A DNA stretch of 64,000 bases. Source: Thioclava sp. ES.031. Its GTDB lineage: Bacteria; Pseudomonadota; Alphaproteobacteria; Rhodobacterales; Rhodobacteraceae. The DNA is taken from contig NZ_PDJO01000001.1 in assembly GCF_002563775.1 (NCBI RefSeq), positions 3,412,501-3,476,500 of the forward strand. Direction: 5' to 3'. Of this stretch, positions 58,766 through 64,000 are shown in pieces. Both the position numbers and the translations under genes were made by a program. Within the stretch, counting starts at the first letter, position 1. Every line of letters starts with the position of its first letter. Under the pieces are notes generated by a model that saw nothing but the letters and a program-made list of their open reading frames with translations, was not told the DNA's origin and searched no databases.

Positions 58766-60412
58766 TCACATGTTCGGGTAGTTCGGTCCGTCGCCGCCCT
58801 GCGGGGTGGTCCAGTTGATATTCTGGCTCGGATCCTTGATGTCGCAGGTCTTGCAGTGGACGCAGTTCTGGAAGTTGATCTGGAACTTCGCGTCGTCGCC
58901 CTCGCCGACCACCTCGTAGACGCCCGCCGGGCAGTAGCGCTGTGCGGGCTCGTCATATTTCGGCAGGTTCACCGAGATCGGGACTGACGGATCCTTCAGC
59001 TTCAGGTGGCAGGGCTGGCTCTCTTCATGGTTGGTGAAGGAGAAGCTGACATTGGTCAGGCGGTCGAAGCTCAGCTTGCCGTCGGGCTTGGGATAGTCGA
59101 TCGGCTTGAACTTGCTCGCCTCGCCGGTCGATTTCGCATCCGATTTGCCATGCTTGAGCGTGCCGAACAGCGAGAAGCCGAAGAGGTCATTGGTCCACAT
59201 GTCGAGCCCGCCGAGGACGAGCGAGGGGATCATCCCCCATTTCGACCACATCGGCTTCACGTTGCGGACCTTCTTGAGGTCATTCGCGATCGGGCCCGAG
59301 CGCAGATCGGCTTCGTATTCGGTCAGCTCATCGCCCGAACGCCCGCCCTTGATGGCCTCCGCCGCAGCTTCCGCCGCAGCGATGCCCGACAGCATCGCGT
59401 TATGGTTGCCCTTGATGCGCGGCACGTTCACGAGCCCCGCAGAGCAGCCCAGCAGCACCGCGCCCGGCACGGTCAGTTTCGGGATCGACTGCCAGCCGCC
59501 CTCCGAGATCGCCCGCGCGCCATAAGCCACGCGCTTGCCGCCTTCGAGCAGTTCCGCGACCATCGGGTGATGCTTGAAGCGCTGGAATTCCATGTAGGGG
59601 TAGAGGTGCGGGTTCTCGTAGTTCAGGTGCACCACGAAGCCGACATAGACCTGATTGTTCTCAAGGTGGTAGATGAACGACCCGCCGCCAGCGTTACCGC
59701 CCAGAGGCCAGCCCATCGTGTGGGTCACGGTGCCTTCGCGGTGCTTTTCCGGATCGATCTCCCAGATTTCTTTCATGCCGAGGCCGAATTTCTGCGGGCA
59801 GTGACCGTCGGAGAGGTTGTGCTTCTCCATCACCACCTTGGCGAGCGAGCCGCGCACGCCCTCGGCGATCATCACGTATTTGCCGCGCAGCTCCATGCCC
59901 GGCTCGTAGCCCGGGCCTTCCGTGCCATCGGCTTCCTTGCCAAACTCGCCCGCGACGACACCGGCGACGCGATCGCCGTCCCAGACGATTTCCGAAGCGG
60001 CCATGCCGGGGAAAATCTCGACGCCCAGACCTTCGGCCTGTTCGGCCATCCAGCGGCAGACATTGCCCATCGAGACGATGTATTTGCCGTGGTTCGACAT
60101 CAAGGGCGGCATCGGCCAGTTCGGGATGCGCATCGCCCCGGCCTCGCCCAGCATGTAGAAATTGTCCTTCTTGACCGGCACGGTGATCGGCGCGCCCTTG
60201 TCCTTCCAGTCGGGGATCAGCTGATCCAAACCGCTGGTGTCGAGCACCGCGCCCGACAGGATATGCGCGCCCACTTCCGAGCCCTTCTCGAGCACGACGA
60301 CCTCGAGCTCCGGGTCGATCTGCTTGAGACGGATCGCCGCCGAAAGCCCTGCAGGCCCCGCGCCCACGATCACCACATCATATTCCATCGACTCGCGCGT
60401 CACGTCGGTCAT
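58766..60412 (-). CDS. Electron transfer flavoprotein-ubiquinone oxidoreductase
   Basis: A 548-residue membrane-associated flavoprotein that passes electrons from ETF, and so from acyl-CoA and amine dehydrogenases, to ubiquinone. The FAD site is YDVVIVGAGPAGLSAAIRLKQ. The C-terminal 4Fe-4S cluster cysteines are in RYCPAGVYEVVGEG and NCVHCKTCDIKDPSQNINW, and the quinone-binding region covers the middle. Length and termini match the family. It is monocistronic with its own terminator. Confidence 0.96.
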   Translation of the reverse strand: MTDVTRESMEYDVVIVGAGPAGLSAAIRLKQIDPELEVVVLEKGSEVGAHILSGAVLDTSGLDQLIPDWKDKGAPITVPVKKDNFYMLGEAGAMRIPNWPMPPLMSNHGKYIVSMGNVCRWMAEQAEGLGVEIFPGMAASEIVWDGDRVAGVVAGEFGKEADGTEGPGYEPGMELRGKYVMIAEGVRGSLAKVVMEKHNLSDGHCPQKFGLGMKEIWEIDPEKHREGTVTHTMGWPLGGNAGGGSFIYHLENNQVYVGFVVHLNYENPHLYPYMEFQRFKHHPMVAELLEGGKRVAYGARAISEGGWQSIPKLTVPGAVLLGCSAGLVNVPRIKGNHNAMLSGIAAAEAAAEAIKGGRSGDELTEYEADLRSGPIANDLKKVRNVKPMWSKWGMIPSLVLGGLDMWTNDLFGFSLFGTLKHGKSDAKSTGEASKFKPIDYPKPDGKLSFDRLTNVSFSFTNHEESQPCHLKLKDPSVPISVNLPKYDEPAQRYCPAGVYEVVGEGDDAKFQINFQNCVHCKTCDIKDPSQNINWTTPQGGDGPNYPNM

Positions 60413-60580
60413 GTCTGTCGAACCCCTTGCTGGTCGTCCTAGCTGGCGTCCTGCCTAGCCTACCTCGCGTAACGAGGCAATTGTTACGCTGCGATGCCGC
60501 GCAACAATCTTGCGCCAAATTGCAGCCACTCCCAAAGAGCGGCAAGATCGGCAAATCGCCGCGAAAATCGCGCTGTCCAC

Positions 60581-60610
60581 TTGACTTCCGGGGGTCAGAG
60601 CAGATTTAGA
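60581..60610 (+). promoter_or_regulatory. Probable greA promoter
   Basis: TTGACT (60581-60586) and TTTAGA (60605-60610) with an 18-base spacer lie about 40 bases upstream of the greA ATG. The rest of the 238-base gap to the divergent ETF-QO gene shows no gene. Confidence 0.5.
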
Positions 60611-60650
60611 TGCCCTGAATTGGGGACAGTTCCGAATTCGGGAGCCTTCC

Positions 60651-61121
60651 ATGGACAAACAACCGATGACGCGCGCGGGTTTCGACGCGCTCAATACAGA
60701 ATTGAAAAAGCTCAAGTCCGAAGAGCGGCCCGCGATCATTGCTGCGATCGCGGAAGCGCGGGAATTGGGCGACCTCTCGGAGAATGCCGAATACCATTCG
60801 GCACGCGAGAAGCAGGGCTTTATCGAAGGCCGGATCAAGGAGCTCGAAGGGCTTCTGGGCCGGGCCGAGGTGATCGACCCGTCGAAGATGTCGGGCGCCG
60901 TCAAATTCGGCGCGACCGTCACCATCGTCGACGAGGACACCGACGAAGAGAAGACCTACCAGATCGTCGGCGAGCCCGAGGCCGATCTGGAGAAGGGCAA
61001 GCTCAACATGAAATCGCCGCTGGCGCGTGCGCTGATCGGCAAGGACGAGGGCGACTCGGTCGAGGTTCGCACGCCGGGTGGCGACAAGGCTTACGAAATC
61101 CTCAAGATCGTTTTCGCCTGA
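60651..61121 (+). CDS. greA: Transcription elongation factor GreA
   Basis: A 156-residue protein with the N-terminal coiled coil (about 1-75). It starts [20 protein letters not shown], and [22 protein letters not shown] is the Gre tip that enters the RNA polymerase secondary channel; the acidic D and E at the tip are retained. The C-terminal FKBP-like domain ends with [18 protein letters not shown]. It rescues backtracked RNA polymerase. The ATG has GGGAG upstream. Confidence 0.97.
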   Translation: MDKQPMTRAGFDALNTELKKLKSEERPAIIAAIAEARELGDLSENAEYHSAREKQGFIEGRIKELEGLLGRAEVIDPSKMSGAVKFGATVTIVDEDTDEEKTYQIVGEPEADLEKGKLNMKSPLARALIGKDEGDSVEVRTPGGDKAYEILKIVFA

Positions 61122-61178
61122 CGCGGTCGTCCCCTGTGCGGTGAGCATTTCACCGCGCGCCACTGACGGAGAGCCTGA

Positions 61179-62225
61179 ATGGAAGGACCCGCAGAGCAGG
61201 ACAAGGACCGGTTCGCCATGCCCGGCGGACCACAACCGCCTGCCGGTCGTCCACGCCTCAAGACGCGATATCCCGGCGCGCCCGAATGGATCGCGCTGGG
61301 GCTGAGCCTCCTGTGGGTCCTCATGGTCGTGGCCTTCTGGTTCTTCGCCCCGGGGATCGCGCGCGCCGCATCGCTGTTCGCCACCGTCAGCCTCGTCGTC
61401 GGGATGGCAGTGCCGATCGTGATGATCTGGGTCGCCGCCGTAACGGCCCGCGCCACCCGCGAGATGCGCGCCGAGACCGCCGCCCTCAAGCAATCCATCG
61501 AAGCGATGCGCACGGCATGGCTCAATCAGCAGGCGCTGCGCACCGATCAGAATGTCGAGAAGAAGCTCGACGAGATCGCCGCCGTGGCCCGGCAGGCCGA
61601 GACCACGATCGCGACCTTCGCCTCGCGCCGCGACGTGCAGGCGAGCCAGCCCTCGGCCGATCGCAAGGCGGCGCTGGTCGCACCGCCCCCGCCGCGACCC
61701 GATGACAGCGAACCGATGCTGGCGCTCGGCACCCCCGCCGAGGAGCTGCGTGCGCCACTCTCGGTCGCCGATTTCGTCCGCGCCCTGAACTTCCCGGATT
61801 CGCCCGACGACACCGAGGGCTTCCGCGCGCTGCGCCGCGCCCTCGAGGACCGCGCCACGGCAAAGCTGCTGCGCTCGGCGCAGGACGTGCTGAACCTGCT
61901 CGCGCAGGACGGCATCTACATGGACGACCTCAAGCCCGACCGCGCCCGGCCCGAGCTGTGGCGTCGCTTCGCACAAGGCGAGCGCGGGCGCGAGATCACC
62001 AGCCTCGGCGGCATTCGCGACCGCTCGTCGCTCGCGCTCAGCGCAGGCCGGATGCGCGGCGACACGATCTTCCGCGACGTGGCGCATCACTTCCTGCGCC
62101 AGTTCGACCGCACCTTCGCGGAATTCGAGAAGAATGCGTCGGATCAGGACATCGCCGAGATGGCCGAGACCCGCACCGCACGCGCCTTCATGCTTCTGGG
62201 GCGCGTCACCGGCAGTTTCGACTGA
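61179..62225 (+). CDS. Conserved membrane protein, function unknown
   Basis: A 348-residue protein. Two membrane helices lie at about 37-57 (WIALGLSLLWVLMVVAFWFF) and 65-88 (LFATVSLVVGMAVPIVMIWV). A coiled-coil stretch follows (about 92-145, TREMRAETAALKQSIEAMRT), then a Pro-rich linker and a mostly helical C-terminal domain (about 180-348) with VADFVRALNFPD and AHHFLRQFDRTFAEFEKN. I do not recognise a named family; it looks like a lineage-specific protein downstream of greA, 57 bases away. Confidence 0.75.
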   Translation: MEGPAEQDKDRFAMPGGPQPPAGRPRLKTRYPGAPEWIALGLSLLWVLMVVAFWFFAPGIARAASLFATVSLVVGMAVPIVMIWVAAVTARATREMRAETAALKQSIEAMRTAWLNQQALRTDQNVEKKLDEIAAVARQAETTIATFASRRDVQASQPSADRKAALVAPPPPRPDDSEPMLALGTPAEELRAPLSVADFVRALNFPDSPDDTEGFRALRRALEDRATAKLLRSAQDVLNLLAQDGIYMDDLKPDRARPELWRRFAQGERGREITSLGGIRDRSSLALSAGRMRGDTIFRDVAHHFLRQFDRTFAEFEKNASDQDIAEMAETRTARAFMLLGRVTGSFD

Positions 62226-62283
62226 GGGGGCCAGCCCCCTCGGGCTTCGCCCTCACCCCCGGGATATTTTGGCCAATACGAAT
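62225..62283 (+). repeat. Dispersed hairpin/GGGATATTT element, copy 6
   Basis: GGGGGCCAGCCCCCT hairpin, a CGGGCTTCGCCC hairpin, then ACCCCCGGGATATTTTGGCC and AATACGAAT. It begins at the last base of the membrane-protein stop codon. The 3' end is the most diverged of the six copies. Confidence 0.75.
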
Positions 62284-62305
62284 GGGCGCGGCGGCGGCAG
62301 AGCCT

Positions 62306-62893
62306 TCACAGCGCGCGGCGCATCAACTGCACCGAACGGAAATCGAAGACGAGCCGCGTCAGCCGTGACGTGCGCCGCCCCGTGACCTCGAAGCCCAGCC
62401 GCTGATACAGGGCGCGTGCGCGCAGGTTCTCGTCGATCACGTCGAGGCAGAGCGCCGCATAGCCGCGCCTGCGCGCCTCATGGGACAGCGCCTCGATCAG
62501 CGCGCGCCCGATGCCAGCCCCGCGCAGCTCGGGCCGCACCGCGATCCCGTCGACCATCATCCCGCCCGCGGGCAGGTCATGCGCGAGAAGATGCAGGCAA
62601 GCCCCGCGCCAAAGCCCGCCGCTGCGCCCGTAATGGCTGCGCAGATCGGACCAGCTTCCGCCGACGAAAGAGCCGCGATGGGTGCGGAACCCGACCACGC
62701 CCACAAGCGCGCCGTTGCCATCGAGCGCCGAGAGCGCGTGGCTGGGGTCGATTACGTCGGCGATAAAGCCCAGGGCACGCGGCTCGGGGCCCATCACGCG
62801 CCCGAGCTTGCCGCCGAAGGCCTGCCAGTAGAGCCCCGCCGCAGCGGTGCGATGCTCGCGTGCGAGCCCGTGCCGGATCGACACCTGAGTCAC
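62306..62893 (-). CDS. GNAT-family N-acetyltransferase
   Basis: A 195-residue GNAT protein. The acetyl-CoA-binding motif A is VRPELRGAGIGRALIEALSH (R/Q-x-x-G-x-G/A pattern), and ENLRARALYQRLGFEVTGRR is motif B. The substrate is unknown. The start GTG 62893 overlaps the mobA stop by four bases (GTGA), so it is translated with mobA. Confidence 0.85.
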   Translation of the reverse strand: MTQVSIRHGLAREHRTAAAGLYWQAFGGKLGRVMGPEPRALGFIADVIDPSHALSALDGNGALVGVVGFRTHRGSFVGGSWSDLRSHYGRSGGLWRGACLHLLAHDLPAGGMMVDGIAVRPELRGAGIGRALIEALSHEARRRGYAALCLDVIDENLRARALYQRLGFEVTGRRTSRLTRLVFDFRSVQLMRRAL

Positions 62894-63492
62894 CGTGTCG
62901 CCTCCGCCAGATGCGCGGCCGCCGCTGCCAGATCTTCCGGCGTGTTGAGATTGGTGAACGGGTCGGGGTGGCCCTCGAATTCCACCCGCGCCGCGTCCGG
63001 GAAGGCCGCGCGCAAGCGCCGCTCTCCGGAGGCGAACAGCTCTGCGATGCGCGCGCGATCTTCGACCGGGCACAGCGCCACGCTCGGATGATCGCGGCCA
63101 CCCGAGGCGGCATAGGCCGCACCGCCAGGGGCGTTGAGCCGCGCGACCAGATCATGGGGCAGGAAGGGCGTATCGACGGGCACGCTGAGCAGCCTCTGCG
63201 CGCCCTGCTCTGCCGCCCAGTCGAGCGCACTCAGGAGCCCCGCCAGAGGCCCCTCGCCGCGCCGCTGGGGCGTATCGGGCAGCACGGGGATCGGGGCGAA
63301 TCGCAGCGCCGCGCCATTGGCGGAAATCGCGAGCCGGGCCACCTGCGGGCCGATCCGGGCTGCGACATGGGCAAACAGCGGACGTCCGGCGAGCATCATC
63401 ATCGCCTTGTCGACGCCGCCCATGCGCCGCCCCTGCCCGCCCGCAAGGATCACCGCGACCACACGCGGCCCGACATCTTCGCCAGCGGTCAA
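62890..63492 (-). CDS. mobA: Molybdenum cofactor guanylyltransferase MobA
   Basis: A 200-residue nucleotidyltransferase that attaches GMP to molybdopterin, giving the bis-MGD cofactor. The nucleotide-binding motif is VILAGGQGRRMGGVDKAMMML, and VPVDTPFLPHDL holds the metal-binding aspartate. The TTG at 63492 has GGAGG eight bases upstream and gives the usual short N-terminus; an in-frame ATG at 63537 would add 15 residues but has AAGG directly against it. It is followed by a coupled GNAT gene and is divergent from azlC. Confidence 0.88.
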   Translation of the reverse strand: MTAGEDVGPRVVAVILAGGQGRRMGGVDKAMMMLAGRPLFAHVAARIGPQVARLAISANGAALRFAPIPVLPDTPQRRGEGPLAGLLSALDWAAEQGAQRLLSVPVDTPFLPHDLVARLNAPGGAAYAASGGRDHPSVALCPVEDRARIAELFASGERRLRAAFPDAARVEFEGHPDPFTNLNTPEDLAAAAAHLAEATR

Positions 63493-63580
63493 GATGATTG
63501 CCTCCAATACAATCGCGCGCTTTGCCTTTGCCCGCATCCTTCCCTATCTGTCCCGCAACTGAGAACGGGAGACAAGCATC

Positions 63581-64000
63581 ATGTCGGACATGACCGCGAA
63601 CGGGACGCCCCCGAAAGGCACGATCCGAGCCGCCTATTGGCGCGGATTTCGGCATGGCCTGCCGTTCCTTCTGGTGATCGTGCCCTTCGGGCTGCTGTTC
63701 GGCGTGGCGGCGACCAATGCCGGGCTCGATCTGGCGCAGGTCATGGGCTTCTCGGTGATGGTCATCGCAGGGGCTGCGCAGTTCACCGCGCTGCAATTGA
63801 TGGGCGATCACGCGCCGGTTCTGCTGATCCTCGCGGCCTCGCTCGCGGTCAATCTGCGCATGGCGATGTATTCGGCGGCGCTGACCCCGCATTTCGGCAA
63901 GGCGAAGATATGGCAGAAGGCGCTGGTGGCCTATTTCATGGTCGATCAGGCCTATGCGATGGCGGCCAACCAATACGAGGCCGAGCCCGAGATGAGCCGC
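63581..64000 (+). CDS. azlC: AzlC-family branched-chain amino acid exporter subunit (partial)
   Basis: The first 140 codons of an AzlC protein; the 3' end lies beyond the window. After MSDMTANGTPPKGTI, the family segment RGFRHGLPFLLVIVPFGLLFG is followed by AGAAQFTALQLM and NLRMAMYSAALTPHF. AzlC works with the small AzlD protein to export branched-chain amino acids or analogues; azlD is presumably just outside. The ATG has GGGAGACAAG upstream. Confidence 0.92.
   Translation, partial: MSDMTANGTPPKGTIRAAYWRGFRHGLPFLLVIVPFGLLFGVAATNAGLDLAQVMGFSVMVIAGAAQFTALQLMGDHAPVLLILAASLAVNLRMAMYSAALTPHFGKAKIWQKALVAYFMVDQAYAMAANQYEAEPEMSR

Noticed and set aside
1..64000. tRNA genes, prophage, IS elements, integration sites
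   Set aside because: Intergenic regions were read for cloverleaf ends, transposase motifs and integrase genes; none was recognised. Very short or degenerate ones could be missed by eye.

Overview
The window is a GC-rich chromosomal segment of an alphaproteobacterium, almost certainly of the family Rhodobacteraceae. The evidence is the gene content: an Mcl1-type malyl-CoA lyase, the dgcN/dgcA D-glutamate pair, a divergent zinc-ribbon gene next to ftsE-ftsX and an acyltransferase, a TIGR02302 protein next to lysA-argH, many short ATGA/GTGA gene overlaps, and a recurring CCCGGGATATTT intergenic element. The genus cannot be fixed from the sequence; Thioclava- or Rhodobacter-like is a guess. Genes are dense on both strands. 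There is no rRNA, no recognisable tRNA, no CRISPR array, no phage and no intact insertion sequence.

Region by region. 1-5409: a minus-strand catabolic operon with a Tat-type solute-binding protein, two polar amino acid ABC permeases, an ATPase, a class III aminotransferase and a two-subunit CoA-transferase (the B subunit runs off the left edge), faced by a divergent LysR regulator. 6376-9849: a cupin/XRE regulator divergent from gabT-gabD (GABA to succinate). 10179-12626: ccmF-ccmH for cytochrome c maturation. 12794-15954: a META-domain lipoprotein, a rhomboid protease, a GFA-family zinc protein and a GMC oxidoreductase. 16305-22535: translation genes pheT, pheS, rplT and rpmI, with YrhK and ASCH genes between pheT and pheS and a lower-GC acyltransferase inserted there on the opposite strand. 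22679-25287: a small membrane protein, pyruvate kinase and an N-formylglutamate amidohydrolase. 25421-27087: an RTX protein and a companion with a related N-terminal anchor.

27179-31339: dgcN-dgcA-dat for D-glutamate and D-amino acid use, divergent from mcl1 of the ethylmalonyl-CoA pathway. 31537-34815: a GyrI-like protein, accA, and an MFS exporter divergent from an ArsR-like regulator with two clear operators. 34916-38540: plsC, ftsX and ftsE, with a zinc-ribbon membrane protein divergent. 38594-44915: a coupled series argH, small lipoprotein, lptM, lysA and TIGR02302, with a TlpA-type thioredoxin divergent. 45190-47440: a frameshifted Aer-like PAS gene facing an EAL phosphodiesterase. 47582-49586: phaA-phaB for polyhydroxybutyrate. 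49654-55788: an EamA exporter, YdcH, a TrmN6-like methylase, DUF2007, a polyprenyl diphosphate synthase, ispE and a TPR protein. 56074-58711: a three-gene surface-sugar group. 58766-64000: ETF-QO, greA, a membrane protein, a GNAT acetyltransferase, mobA and the start of azlC.

The metabolic genes fit a heterotroph that takes up and deaminates amino compounds (the ABC/aminotransferase/CoA-transferase operon, gabTD, D-amino acid enzymes), feeds acyl-CoA units into the ethylmalonyl-CoA pathway, polyhydroxybutyrate or fatty acids (mcl1, phaAB, accA), and passes electrons from acyl-CoA oxidation to ubiquinone (ETF-QO, polyprenyl synthase). The items most worth following up are the six-copy hairpin repeat, the homopolymer frameshift in the PAS gene, the twin ArsR operators, the overlapping small lipoprotein genes, the RTX pair and the orphan plus-strand terminator at 21.8 kb.
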